Position numbers and translations under genes: made by a program. The notes under the pieces were generated by a model that had not been told where the DNA came from, did no database searches, and worked only from the letters and a program-made list of their open reading frames with translations. A DNA stretch of 64,000 bases from Mesobacillus subterraneus (GTDB lineage Bacteria > Bacillota > Bacilli > Bacillales > Cytobacillaceae), in contig NZ_JXIQ01000019.1 of assembly GCF_000934845.1 (NCBI RefSeq), forward strand, positions 1 through 64,000, read 5' to 3'. How positions within the stretch are numbered: the stretch's first letter is position 1; each line of letters starts with the position of its first letter. This document shows positions 9,454 through 18,524 of this stretch, piece by piece.

Positions 9454-11296
9454 TTTGTTTCCTCCTCTGTAGATGGCTGCTGTATTCTTTAGCATAACGA
9501 GCTAATTCCACACTCATTTCATAATTCATAAAAGGGGTGATCAAATAGATGCCATTAAATAATTCAGCTGCTGCTTCGATCAAACCCTTCGTGATGGCAA
9601 TGCCTTCTTTCTTGGATTGAAGCGGTTCGTTATTGAATTTCGCCATCGTTTCGAGTATTTCCTGTGAGATCTTAATTCCGGGAACTTCATTATGGAGAAA
9701 TTCTGCATTCCTGCTGCTCGTAAGCGGCATCAACCCAATATAGATAGGTGTATCCAGATGCTTTGTAGCTTCCTGGACTGCTAATAGCATTTTTTCAGAG
9801 TAGACCGGTTGGGTTATGAAATAATCTGCACCAGCCCTGATTTTCTTTTCCATCCTCAGGACTGCTTTATCTATGGAGCGGACATTTGGATTAAAGGCTG
9901 CTCCGATCGAAAATGCTCCTTTTTGCCCAAGGTCTTTGCCAGAATAGGAGAGTCCTGAATTCAATTGTTTGATCATCTCAATTAATTCAAAGGAAGATAC
10001 GTCAAAAACAGACGACGCTCCAGGAAAATCCCCGACTCGGGCAGGGTCTCCGGTAACTGCCAAGACATCATGAAGGCCAAGTGTGTGCAGACCCATTAAA
10101 TGCGACTGCAGCCCGATTATGTTACGGTCCCGGCAAGTCAGGTGTACGAGCGGACGCATTCCAATTTTGTCTTTAACCAGATGGCCAACGGCTGAATTGG
10201 AAATTCTGGGTGAAGCAAGTGAATTATCCGCAAGTGTCAAAGCATCGATTCCTATTTCTTTTAACGCCTTCGCTCCTTCAAAAAAGCGTTTAGTATCGAG
10301 TTTCCGCGGAGAGTCTAGCTCGACAATCACCGAAGGTCGTTCTTTTACTAATTCATGCAGAGGAGCATCTGGCCGTTTGACATCTGCTGGTGCCGCCACA
10401 ACCTTGACTTTTTTTGCCGCGACTAGCTTATTGCTAACTGGCTGCGACCCCTTTAGTTCATCAGCTAATGCTTTAATATGTTCTGGTGTAGTACCGCAAC
10501 ACCCACCGATCAGCCTGATTCCTTGTTCACGAAAGCTGCGGGCCGACTTTCTGAAATATTCCGGGTCGCCCTCATAATGGAATTTTCCATCTGTGTACGC
10601 TGGCAAACCAGCATTTGGATACACCGATAAGAATGCTCTTGTCGGAAGCTTGATCTGTTCGAGGCTCGAAATCATATGATGAGGCCCTAGTCTGCAATTA
10701 AGTCCGACGATATCAGCACCCAGATTTTCCAGCCTGTTAAAAACTTCCTGAAGAGGAGTCTGGTCCTGCATAATGCCGATTTCCTGGAGCGTTACATGAG
10801 CAATGATCGGCAAATCTGTTTCCTTTCTGGCAATTGCCAATACAGTCTCGATTTCCTCCATATCATAAAAGGTTTCGAGCAGCACTCCGTCCACTCCTTC
10901 AAGAAGCAGGCAATAGAGCTGTTCCCTGAAGCTACGCTTGATCTCTTCAATCGGGATGGCTGATGGCCTGATGCCGCGATTGCCGCCCATCGTTCCTAAA
11001 ACATAAGCCTCGCTGCCTGCTGCCTGACGGGCAAGCCGGACAGCTGCGCTATTGATTTCCTTCACTTGATCCTCAAGTCCATATCTTTCTAGTTTTATAT
11101 AATTGGCAGCATATGAATTCGTCTGAATTAGATCAGCTCCAGCATCCATATATGCTTTATGGATCTTTATGATCGCTTCAGGCTGGGAGAGATTCAACTC
11201 TTCAAAACAGGTTCCTGCTCCATAGGAATGGAGCAGGGTACCGATTGCACCATCCGCTATTAAAATTTCATTTTCCATTCGTTTCAGGAAACTCAT
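9434..11296 (-). CDS. yitJ: Bifunctional homocysteine S-methyltransferase / methylenetetrahydrofolate reductase
   Basis: The 620-residue protein joins two domains. Residues 1-290 form a homocysteine-methyltransferase barrel with IADGAIGTLLHS at the start and the zinc-binding LIGGCCGTTPEHI near residue 270. Residues 310-600 form an MTHFR domain (TLADNSLASPRISN, 'LTCRDRN', 'YFITQPVYS'). The MTHFR half makes the 5-methyltetrahydrofolate that metH, the next gene, consumes. The N-terminal half may methylate homocysteine from another donor. This fusion is the YitJ type known from B. subtilis. The start overlaps the metI stop by 4 bases (ATGA). Expression should fall when SAM is plentiful, through the upstream riboswitch. 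Confidence 0.93.
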   Translation of the reverse strand: MSFLKRMENEILIADGAIGTLLHSYGAGTCFEELNLSQPEAIIKIHKAYMDAGADLIQTNSYAANYIKLERYGLEDQVKEINSAAVRLARQAAGSEAYVLGTMGGNRGIRPSAIPIEEIKRSFREQLYCLLLEGVDGVLLETFYDMEEIETVLAIARKETDLPIIAHVTLQEIGIMQDQTPLQEVFNRLENLGADIVGLNCRLGPHHMISSLEQIKLPTRAFLSVYPNAGLPAYTDGKFHYEGDPEYFRKSARSFREQGIRLIGGCCGTTPEHIKALADELKGSQPVSNKLVAAKKVKVVAAPADVKRPDAPLHELVKERPSVIVELDSPRKLDTKRFFEGAKALKEIGIDALTLADNSLASPRISNSAVGHLVKDKIGMRPLVHLTCRDRNIIGLQSHLMGLHTLGLHDVLAVTGDPARVGDFPGASSVFDVSSFELIEMIKQLNSGLSYSGKDLGQKGAFSIGAAFNPNVRSIDKAVLRMEKKIRAGADYFITQPVYSEKMLLAVQEATKHLDTPIYIGLMPLTSSRNAEFLHNEVPGIKISQEILETMAKFNNEPLQSKKEGIAITKGLIEAAAELFNGIYLITPFMNYEMSVELARYAKEYSSHLQRRKQNVNLVN

Positions 11297-12432
11297 TCTA
11301 ATCCCTCCTTCTGTAAATCAGCCTTCTCCACCGCTTTTTTAAAAGCCGCTTGCAAATCATCTAGCAAATCTCGGTAATCTTCAATACCGACAGAGAATCG
11401 CAACAACCGCTCACAGACGCCGGTTTGTTCGCGAATTTCAGGTGGAATATCAGCGTGTGTCTGAGTAGCAGGGTAGGTAATAAAACTTTCAACACCTCCA
11501 AGACTCTCAGCAAAAGTGATTATAGACAAGCTTTTCAAAAATGGATCGACGATGGCGGGAGACTGGACACGGAACGAAATCATTCCGCCTCTTCCGGGAT
11601 AAAAAACATCCTTTACAGACTCATGTTTTTTCAAGAAGTCAACCAGCTTCTTGGCATTCTGCTCATGTCGCTCCATCCTTAGTGACAATGTCTTCATGCC
11701 ACGAAGGAGAAGCCAGGAATCGAAAGGACTTAAAACCGCCCCGCCCCCATTATGATGGAGGAAAAGGGACTCGCAAATTTCTTTCCCTCTTGCAACAATC
11801 AATCCTGCCAGCACATCATTATGTCCCCCGAGGTATTTCGTCGCACTGTGGATCACAATATCAGCGCCAAGAGTCAAAGGTTTTTGGAGAAGGGGAGTGT
11901 AGAAAGTATTATCAACGATCAACAAGATCCCGTACTCATTGGCGATCTGAGCAATGGACTCGATATCTGCCTGTTCCATTAACGGGTTTGTCGGTGTTTC
12001 CACAAACAGTGCCTTTGTATTGGGATTGATGGCTGCCTTGATTTCTAGTAAATTTGACATATCTGCATAGGTACTATGTAATCCCCACTTTTTAAATCCT
12101 TGCTCAAGAAGTCTGTATGTACCCCCATACAAATCTTTTGAGACAATCCATTCATCCCCAGACTTAAAAAGCGAGAGAACGGTCCAAATTGCCGCCATTC
12201 CTGAGCTGCAGGCAAATCCACGGTCTCCTTCTTCGAGGTCGGCAATTGCCTTTTCCAAAATTTCGCGAGTAGGATTGCCAGTACGAACATAATCATAACC
12301 ACTGGACTGTCCAATCCCTTCATGACGATACGCTGTTGTCAAATAAATGGGAGGATTCACCGCACCGGTCGCAGATTCACTCCTATTGCCTAGCTGTGCT
12401 AACTTTGTATCGATTTTCACCAATGTACTCAC
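11293..12432 (-). CDS. metI: MetI-type PLP enzyme: cystathionine gamma-synthase / O-acylhomoserine thiolyase
   Basis: This 379-residue enzyme is of the Cys/Met PLP-dependent family. The internal-aldimine lysine is in HSATKYLGGHNDV. Cofactor contacts include YDYVRTGNPTR and 'FACSSGMAAI'. The opening 'TKLAQLGNRS..TGAVNPPIY' is characteristic of MetI rather than MetC. MetI makes cystathionine or homocysteine from O-acetylhomoserine. It is the first gene behind the SAM riboswitch and overlaps yitJ by 4 bases. No metC (cystathionine beta-lyase) follows, although metC commonly pairs with metI in Bacillus, so direct sulfhydrylation or a metC elsewhere is implied. GAGGAGTGAG precedes the ATG. Confidence 0.92.
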   Translation of the reverse strand: MSTLVKIDTKLAQLGNRSESATGAVNPPIYLTTAYRHEGIGQSSGYDYVRTGNPTREILEKAIADLEEGDRGFACSSGMAAIWTVLSLFKSGDEWIVSKDLYGGTYRLLEQGFKKWGLHSTYADMSNLLEIKAAINPNTKALFVETPTNPLMEQADIESIAQIANEYGILLIVDNTFYTPLLQKPLTLGADIVIHSATKYLGGHNDVLAGLIVARGKEICESLFLHHNGGGAVLSPFDSWLLLRGMKTLSLRMERHEQNAKKLVDFLKKHESVKDVFYPGRGGMISFRVQSPAIVDPFLKSLSIITFAESLGGVESFITYPATQTHADIPPEIREQTGVCERLLRFSVGIEDYRDLLDDLQAAFKKAVEKADLQKEGLE

Positions 12433-12491
12433 TCCTCATGATTGATCGGCCAGAGACTATATTTGTTTTAAAATGCTGACTTGTAAAAAAC

Positions 12492-12517
12492 AAAAAAGCC
12501 TTCTCAAGAAGAAGACT
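12492..12517 (-). terminator. Intrinsic terminator of the SAM riboswitch
   Basis: On the minus strand AGTCTTCT-TCTTG-AGAAGGCT is followed by TTTTTTG. It is the off-state hairpin of the expression platform, 60 bases before metI. Confidence 0.85.
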
Positions 12518-12643
12518 TTAAAATGATCAGCCAACTTCTTATCTGCCAAGTTTTTGAAAACTTGCTGGAATTAGCACCTTTTCAACAAAGTTGAAGGTTG
12601 CTGAAGCTTCATAGGGCCAGGACCCTCAGCTTCTCTCGATAAG
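12492..12643 (-). promoter_or_regulatory. SAM-I (S-box) riboswitch controlling metI-yitJ-metH
   Basis: Read on the minus strand, the leader shows the S-box core in order. CTTATCGAGAG opens P1. It is followed by GAGGGTCCTGGCCCTATGAA and GCAACC (P2 and its kink-turn/pseudoknot region), then AAGGTGCTAATTCC, AGCAA and GGCAGATAAG, which closes P1 against CTTATC. The aptamer spans about 12538-12643 and the terminator lies at 12492-12517. SAM binding stabilises P1, frees the terminator and stops transcription before metI. The class is certain from these motifs. The exact antiterminator pairing was not folded. Confidence 0.95.
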
Positions 12644-12675
12644 ATTCCATAAATGGAATTATTAAATTTCTCTAA

Positions 12676-12704
12676 ATATTACAGCTGATATAGAAAATTG
12701 TCAA
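12676..12704 (-). promoter_or_regulatory. SigA promoter of the met operon
   Basis: Minus strand TTGACA, 17 bases, TAATAT. The -10 lies 33 bases before the riboswitch P1 stem, as expected for an S-box leader. Confidence 0.85.
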
Positions 12705-12775
12705 TCATTAAATTAAAGTGGTGAACTAGTTTGTATTTGTTTCCTTCATTTGAGTGCGCATTAAATTTATGTGTT

Positions 12776-12784
12776 TGATATAAT
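12776..12784 (+). promoter_or_regulatory. Extended -10 promoter for sbcDC
   Basis: TGATATAAT (TG-N-TATAAT) lies 67 bases before the sbcD ATG. There is no good -35 at 17 bases, so the TG extension would have to compensate. Confidence 0.5.
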
Positions 12785-12851
12785 AATAGCATTCAACTTA
12801 CGCAAGAATACGAGAGGCATTAAAAGAGTTTTAGTTTGGGAGGGGAAGACT

Positions 12852-13997
12852 ATGAAATTTATCCATACAGGTGATTGGCATCTTGGGAAGCTTGTCCACG
12901 GCATCTATATGACAGAAGACCAGCGGGAGGTATTGAATCAATTTGTTGATCTTGTTGCTGAGGAACAGCCGGACGCAGTTGTGATTGCTGGAGATCTATA
13001 TGACAGATCTGTACCGCCGACTGATGCGGTGGAGCTGCTCGATGAAATTCTGTTCAGAATCAATGTCGAGCTGAACACCCCCGTTATAGCGATAGCCGGG
13101 AACCACGATAGTGCCGAACGGCTGTCGTTCGGGAGCTCTTGGTACCGTCATAATCATTTTTACTTAACCGGCAAATGGACGAATGAGTTTAAACCTGTAC
13201 ATATCAAAGGGGTCAATTTCCATCTGGTTCCGTATGCTGAACCTGGCGTAATCCGGCATTTGCTCGGCGATGCTTCGATTCATTCCCATCAGGATGCAAT
13301 GAAAGCTGTCATTGGCAAAATGGAAGAAAACCTGAATCCGAACGAACCGAATGTGTTTGTCGGACATGCCTTCGTTCTTGGAGGGGATTCCTGTGATTCT
13401 GAGCGGGCGCTTTCGGTGGGCGGTTCTGGCTGTGTGACACAGGATTTATTTGATCCATTTTCGTATACGGCACTAGGGCATCTTCACAGTCCTGATGCGA
13501 TCAAACATGACAAGGTCAAATATTCTGGCTCTCTTTTAAAATATTCATTTTCAGAGGCAAAACAGCGCAAGTCAGTCTCCATTGTTAAAATGAATGAGAA
13601 TGGAAGCTTCGAAATCAGCTATAGGAGCCTGAAACCGAAACAGGATATGCGTGAACTGGAAGGGCAACTTGAACAGCTTTTGGATCCTTCTTTTTATGAA
13701 AAAGAAAACACCACGGATTATTTAAAAGTAACGTTGTTGGATGATGGTGCGATCATTGACCCGATGGGCAAGCTGCGTCAAGTTTTTCCAAATGTCTTGC
13801 ATCTTGAACGGAAAATCGAATCTATCGACCAAAAGCAAAGGCAGCACTTCAGCTCCATCAGAAAAGAAAAAAAGTCTGAACTGGAGCTTTTTGCACAGTT
13901 TTACAAGGAAATGACGACGAGCGAATTCACTGAGGAGAAACAGGGCATTATGACGGACGTGATTGGCCAAGTTTTAAAAGAGGAGGGGCAAAAATGA
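12852..13997 (+). CDS. sbcD: Nuclease SbcCD subunit D
   Basis: This 381-residue metallophosphoesterase is the nuclease half of SbcCD, which opens DNA hairpins and trims protein-blocked ends. The Mre11-type motifs are all present: GDWHLGK (residues 7-13), AGDLYDR, GNHDS, GHAFVLGG and GHLHSP. The C-terminal capping region continues to residue 381. The open frame extends upstream to a GTG at 12771, but the ATG at 12852 has GGGAGGGG before it and starts directly at the first beta strand (MKFIHTGDWHLG). It overlaps sbcC by 4 bases, which fits a coupled operon. In B. subtilis the orthologous genes belong to the SOS regulon. I could not find a convincing LexA box here. Confidence 0.95.
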   Translation: MKFIHTGDWHLGKLVHGIYMTEDQREVLNQFVDLVAEEQPDAVVIAGDLYDRSVPPTDAVELLDEILFRINVELNTPVIAIAGNHDSAERLSFGSSWYRHNHFYLTGKWTNEFKPVHIKGVNFHLVPYAEPGVIRHLLGDASIHSHQDAMKAVIGKMEENLNPNEPNVFVGHAFVLGGDSCDSERALSVGGSGCVTQDLFDPFSYTALGHLHSPDAIKHDKVKYSGSLLKYSFSEAKQRKSVSIVKMNENGSFEISYRSLKPKQDMRELEGQLEQLLDPSFYEKENTTDYLKVTLLDDGAIIDPMGKLRQVFPNVLHLERKIESIDQKQRQHFSSIRKEKKSELELFAQFYKEMTTSEFTEEKQGIMTDVIGQVLKEEGQK

Positions 13998-16900
13998 AAC
14001 CTCTTAAACTGACGATGCAGGCTTTCGGGCCATATGCAGGTACAGAAACGATTGATTTTAAAGAGCTGGAAAACAGGACAATGTTTGTTATTTCCGGTAA
14101 AACGGGTGCAGGAAAGACAACGATATTCGATGGAATCAGTTATGCGATTTATGGAAAGGCAAGCGGAGAGGACAGGAATGGCACTGACCTGCGTAGCCAG
14201 TTTGCAGAAGAGGATACCCTGACTGAAATTTCCCTCGATTTTTCCTTGCGTCAAAAGACGTACCGAATCACCAGGTCTCCGCAACAGGAGCGGAAAAAGA
14301 AATCAGGCGAAGGAACAACCACCGTCGGAGCCAAGGCAGAGCTTTACCTGATTGACGAAAATGGTGACATCCAGCTGCTGGCTTCCAATGTTCGTGAAGC
14401 AGATGAAAAAATAAAGGAAATTATGATCATTGACAGCAATCAATTCCGACAAATTTTGATGATTCCGCAAGGTGAATTTCGGAAGCTGCTGACATCTGAC
14501 AGCAAAGAAAAGGAAATCATCCTGCAAAGATTATTCCATACGGAAATTTATAAAAAAGTGGAAGAAAAATTAAAAGAAGAAGCAACACTTTTGAAAAAGA
14601 TGGTCGAGGACCAGGTCGAAAAAAGGAGTGCTCAGCTGCGAAGCATTAAAGCGGTTGAAAACGATGAGCTCAAAGAACTGATCGCTGCAGGCAGCGTGAA
14701 TGACACGCTTATTCTTCCGCTTTTAAAAAACGAAATCGACGCAATGGAGAGCAAGCTTCAGGAACTTGCGAAAGCCCGTGAAAACCTGCAACTAGACCGT
14801 GATCAAATGCAGCAGCGCTTGTTCGAGGCCGAAGCCACTTTGAAACAGATCCAATCGCTTGAGACATTGAAAGCTGCAAAGGAAAAGCTAGAATCCCAGC
14901 AAGCTTTGTTTGCCGAAAAAGAAACGCAGACGGTATTTGCTAAAAAAGCTGCCCTGCTCAATGCCCAGGAACAGCTGTGCCATAACTTGAAAGCAGATTT
15001 TGATTCCATGACGAACCAGGTGTCCCAGATTTCCCAGCGAATTGGACAGTTATCTAGGAAACGGGAAGAAGCGGAACGGGAGCACCAAAGACAAATGGAC
15101 CGGGAACCTGAAAGGAAAGCCGCAGCAGAACAAGTGAACTTGCTTGAGAATATAAGAGGAGAAGTCCTAGCATTTGCCAGTATTGATTCCAAGGTAAAGA
15201 AAATGAAAGGATCCCTTGATTCCAAAAATCAAGACCGTGAAAATGGTGAACACGCCCTGAAAACAGCAGAAGATCGTCTTAAGGTTCTGCAAATTGAGAA
15301 GGAAGAGGCGGAAAAAGCTCAACTCACTTATCTTGAGAATGACCGGCAATTAGAAAAGCTCCTGCGCGAATTGGACAAGCTAACTAAATTTAAAAATCAC
15401 CTACAAAAAACGCATTTGGCCAAAGCAAAATTTGAAACAACGAAAGGGCTGCTGAACCAAGTTGTTTCTCATCATCATGATGGGAAAGCTGCAGCAGAAG
15501 AGCTAGAACAAAGGTGGCTGCACTCCCAGGCTGCCGTTTTAGCCGGAAAATTGCAAGAAGGAAGTGCCTGTCCCGTCTGCGGCTCCGAACATCATCCAGC
15601 TCCAATACGGGCAGATGAAGGCTTTATCCCGACAGAAGAGGATTTAAAAGCAGCCAGGAAGCAAGTTTCCGTCCTTGAGAAAGAAAAGAGTGCTGTTGAG
15701 AAAACGGTTATTGAAGCTGAAACAACTTTGCGATCATTAAACACAAATGGCGAGGAATTAATGGCTGAAATCCTCGGTTTCCGTCCTGACTTTAAAATGG
15801 AACAGATTGCGGATGTCATCCTCATGACAGAGGGTGATATTGAAAAGCTGAAAAAAGAGCAGAATCAACTCGCAATAAAACAAAAATCGCTTGAAAAAAT
15901 AAGGGCAGAAATAAAACGATATGATGAAGGCAAGGAAAAATTGCAGCTGCAATTGAAAGAGCTCGAAGACGAATACCAAAAACTGATTATCCAGTATACC
16001 GAAAACAAGACTACGCTAGCGAGAATGACAGAGAAAATTCCGGAACAACTTCGGTCACTGCAAGCATTCGAAGCAAAGTTGCAAACCGCAGAACAGCATC
16101 GAAAAGAGCTGGAACAGGAAATGGAGCTGGCGCGAAAGAATTTCCAGGACGCCAAGGAATTGCTAGGAACGGAGAAAGCCCGTCTTGAAGAAGCAGAAAG
16201 GCGTTTGAAGGAAATTGAAGCAAGGTTAGCCGCAGAACGGGAAGTGTTTAAAAATAACATGGTCGCTCAGGGATTCGAAAATTATCAGGCATATCACCAG
16301 TCTAAGACCCCCGAGCAGGCAATCCTGCGACTTGAAATGGAAGTAAGAGATTATCGGGAAGAAGTTCGCTCGGTCCGGGACCGGTTTACAGAACTCTCGG
16401 AAATGCTGAAGGATGTTAAAAAACCTGATCTGGAAACACTTCAAGCTAGTTTCTCAGAACTGAATCAAAAGATAAAAGAAGCGGATGAGACCTATCAGGA
16501 TTTGAATCTCAAAAAACGTGATAATCAGTCTATTTTTAAACAGATTGTCTCATTAAACGAACAAATGAAGCAGCTGGAGGAAAAATACAAACTGGTCGGC
16601 CATCTATATGAAATTTCCAAAGGCCAGAACACATACAGAGTGACATTTGAACGCTTCGTCCTTGCTGCGTTCCTCGATGATATTCTGCGGGAGGCAAATG
16701 TCAGGCTGCAAAAGATGACAAGTGGCCGATACAGATTATTAAGAAAAACGGACCGATCAAAAGGCAATGTTCAAAGTGGCCTGGAACTTTTGGTGCTTGA
16801 TGCTTATACAGGACAGGAACGGCATGTCAAAACCCTATCTGGCGGCGAAGGTTTCAAGGCAGCACTTTCATTGGCTCTTGGTCTTGCGGATGTGGTTCAG

Positions 16901-17131
16901 AATTACGCTGGCGGAGTATCACTGGAGACCATGTTTATTGATGAAGGTTTCGGAACGCTTGATCCAGAATCGCTCGATCAGGCAATTGAAGCCCTGATTG
17001 ATATTCAGAGCAGCGGACGACTTGTTGGCATCATTTCTCACGTTCCAGAACTAAAAGAACGAATTGATGCAAGGCTGGAGGTTATCTCCACACAAACAGG
17101 CAGCAAAACTCAATTTGTGTTCATGAATTAA
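13994..17131 (+). CDS. sbcC: Nuclease SbcCD subunit C (SMC-like ATPase)
   Basis: The 1045-residue ATPase pairs with SbcD. Walker A is SGKTGAGKTTIFDG near residue 35, preceded by the N-terminal MKPLKLTMQAFGPY. Two long coiled-coil arms (about residues 170-510 and 560-860, rich in E, K, L and Q heptads) flank the zinc-hook CPVCG near residue 520. The C-terminal ATPase half has the signature LSGGEGFKAALSLALGL and Walker B 'MFIDEGFGTLDPESL'. Length and order are standard. Start and sbcD stop overlap as ATGA. The next gene follows after 59 bases on the same strand and may be cotranscribed. Confidence 0.95.
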   Translation: MKPLKLTMQAFGPYAGTETIDFKELENRTMFVISGKTGAGKTTIFDGISYAIYGKASGEDRNGTDLRSQFAEEDTLTEISLDFSLRQKTYRITRSPQQERKKKSGEGTTTVGAKAELYLIDENGDIQLLASNVREADEKIKEIMIIDSNQFRQILMIPQGEFRKLLTSDSKEKEIILQRLFHTEIYKKVEEKLKEEATLLKKMVEDQVEKRSAQLRSIKAVENDELKELIAAGSVNDTLILPLLKNEIDAMESKLQELAKARENLQLDRDQMQQRLFEAEATLKQIQSLETLKAAKEKLESQQALFAEKETQTVFAKKAALLNAQEQLCHNLKADFDSMTNQVSQISQRIGQLSRKREEAEREHQRQMDREPERKAAAEQVNLLENIRGEVLAFASIDSKVKKMKGSLDSKNQDRENGEHALKTAEDRLKVLQIEKEEAEKAQLTYLENDRQLEKLLRELDKLTKFKNHLQKTHLAKAKFETTKGLLNQVVSHHHDGKAAAEELEQRWLHSQAAVLAGKLQEGSACPVCGSEHHPAPIRADEGFIPTEEDLKAARKQVSVLEKEKSAVEKTVIEAETTLRSLNTNGEELMAEILGFRPDFKMEQIADVILMTEGDIEKLKKEQNQLAIKQKSLEKIRAEIKRYDEGKEKLQLQLKELEDEYQKLIIQYTENKTTLARMTEKIPEQLRSLQAFEAKLQTAEQHRKELEQEMELARKNFQDAKELLGTEKARLEEAERRLKEIEARLAAEREVFKNNMVAQGFENYQAYHQSKTPEQAILRLEMEVRDYREEVRSVRDRFTELSEMLKDVKKPDLETLQASFSELNQKIKEADETYQDLNLKKRDNQSIFKQIVSLNEQMKQLEEKYKLVGHLYEISKGQNTYRVTFERFVLAAFLDDILREANVRLQKMTSGRYRLLRKTDRSKGNVQSGLELLVLDAYTGQERHVKTLSGGEGFKAALSLALGLADVVQNYAGGVSLETMFIDEGFGTLDPESLDQAIEALIDIQSSGRLVGIISHVPELKERIDARLEVISTQTGSKTQFVFMN

Positions 17132-17190
17132 TCGAGACAAGGAAGAGATTTTTAGATAGAGCCAAAATATAGTCACCAGGGAGATCGATC

Positions 17191-18252
17191 ATGGAATTTG
17201 AAGTGGAATACCTTTCCTTCTACGTTGTTCAGGTAGAAGGAAAAGGCGATCAGGCAGATAAAAGATATAAACATTTCCAGACTCTGAACGAGGAAGAATA
17301 TGAAAATAGTCCTTTAAAAGATTTCCTGGATGGTGAATTCGCAAAAATCGTCAAACGAAAGGTTGAACGCCATCCAAAAACAGATGAAGTTCCGACTAAG
17401 ATTGGTTCCTTCATTGTTGAGGAAGGGCATGACCTGACCTCAAACCCAAACTATAATCTTTTTCACCGGGCGCGCTTTTCAGAATCAAAGGAGGATTTCC
17501 AGCAGGAGAGTGAGAAATTCGCCATTGCCTATGTGGATACGAGTGCTGTCCGCGGAGGAGCTTTCATTGTCGCCAAGGCAAAACTTCGTAAATATTTTGA
17601 TGATGCTTTTGTGTTCATTCTGAAATGTGATTTCGAGCCGAAAGTTGCTTCCATTTCTGATGAAACTACCTTGATCCGTCAGGTGGAAATGGCCATTACA
17701 ACGAAGAATATGAAGTCCATCCAGTATCCTTTTATGCCAGAAGAAGGCATGATCCAGGATAATGAATTGAAAATCAACCAGTCTTCTCATTCCCGTTATT
17801 TTGAGGATTTCCTGAAATATGTAGAATATGGACAGTCCATGCCCGAAATCGTCAAAACTCAAGTCATCGAAATGGTCCGCGGGCACATGGAGGAAACCTT
17901 CGAGCCGGAAAGTGAAGAGCGCGAACAGCTCGAAAACGCCATGGAAATCTGGGCTGCCAGCGAAAAAAGGGAACTGCAAGAACGATTTGAACCGGAACAA
18001 GTCATCGAGGCTGCCGCGCAGCTAATCGAGCATACACCTGAGCTCGAATTAAAGATGAAGCTTGATCACGTTTCGGTCAAAGGATTGCTTGCCGACTACG
18101 GTGACAGCATCCACCTGGCAAAACTAAATGGAAAATATGTCTTAATAATTGAAGCAGACGCAGTAACCTTTGAAAAAGGCTTTTCTCCAGTCGAATTTGC
18201 GAAACCTGACGAAATCGGCACTGTAGTGGAAAGAATCAGGCAAAAAGGCTAG
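17191..18252 (+). CDS. Conserved Bacillus protein, resembles DUF3900
   Basis: The 353-residue soluble protein starts MEFEVEYLSFYVVQVEGKGD and has no signal peptide or membrane helix. A central part (VDTSAVRGGAFIVAKAKLRK, then 'FVFILKCDFEPK') resembles the fold of nucleoid-associated or DUF3900 proteins of Bacillaceae. I assign this family from memory with moderate confidence. The function is unknown. It follows sbcC by 59 bases and is closed by a terminator, so a DNA-metabolism link is possible but unproven. GGGAGATCG precedes the ATG. Confidence 0.65.
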   Translation: MEFEVEYLSFYVVQVEGKGDQADKRYKHFQTLNEEEYENSPLKDFLDGEFAKIVKRKVERHPKTDEVPTKIGSFIVEEGHDLTSNPNYNLFHRARFSESKEDFQQESEKFAIAYVDTSAVRGGAFIVAKAKLRKYFDDAFVFILKCDFEPKVASISDETTLIRQVEMAITTKNMKSIQYPFMPEEGMIQDNELKINQSSHSRYFEDFLKYVEYGQSMPEIVKTQVIEMVRGHMEETFEPESEEREQLENAMEIWAASEKRELQERFEPEQVIEAAAQLIEHTPELELKMKLDHVSVKGLLADYGDSIHLAKLNGKYVLIIEADAVTFEKGFSPVEFAKPDEIGTVVERIRQKG

Positions 18253-18276
18253 CCACAAATAGATAAAATCCATCAG

Positions 18277-18302
18277 GCATCGATGTTTCGATGCTCTTCT
18301 TT
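18277..18302 (+). terminator. Terminator after the sbcDC unit
   Basis: GCATCGA-TGTT-TCGATGC stem followed by TCTTCTTTAT. The T run is interrupted, so efficiency is uncertain. Confidence 0.6.
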
Positions 18303-18524
18303 ATATTGTCAACATATAGGCTTGCTGATTAATTAGAAATGAATAGATCCAGTCTCGTTTTTCGTTGTGGACACATCCATACACATCTTACTGGGATTCC
18401 AAACACTCCCGTTCATTAAAAATCAATGAAAATAAGAAGTTTTAAAAAAATTGCTGATACAATTAGTTTTTATACTAACAATAACAAATACCTTTATACT
18501 TTATTGCTAGGGGGGCAATGTTGC

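Noticed and set aside
9050-9472. Long open frame antisense to metH
   Set aside because: It mirrors codon bias of the real gene on the other strand and has no ribosome site. Several similar antisense frames over metH, yitJ, sbcC and parE were dismissed for the same reason.
12722-12740. LexA box before sbcD
   Set aside because: GTGAACTAGTTTGT has the left GAAC but not GTTC after four bases. The match is too weak, although sbcDC is in the SOS regulon of B. subtilis.
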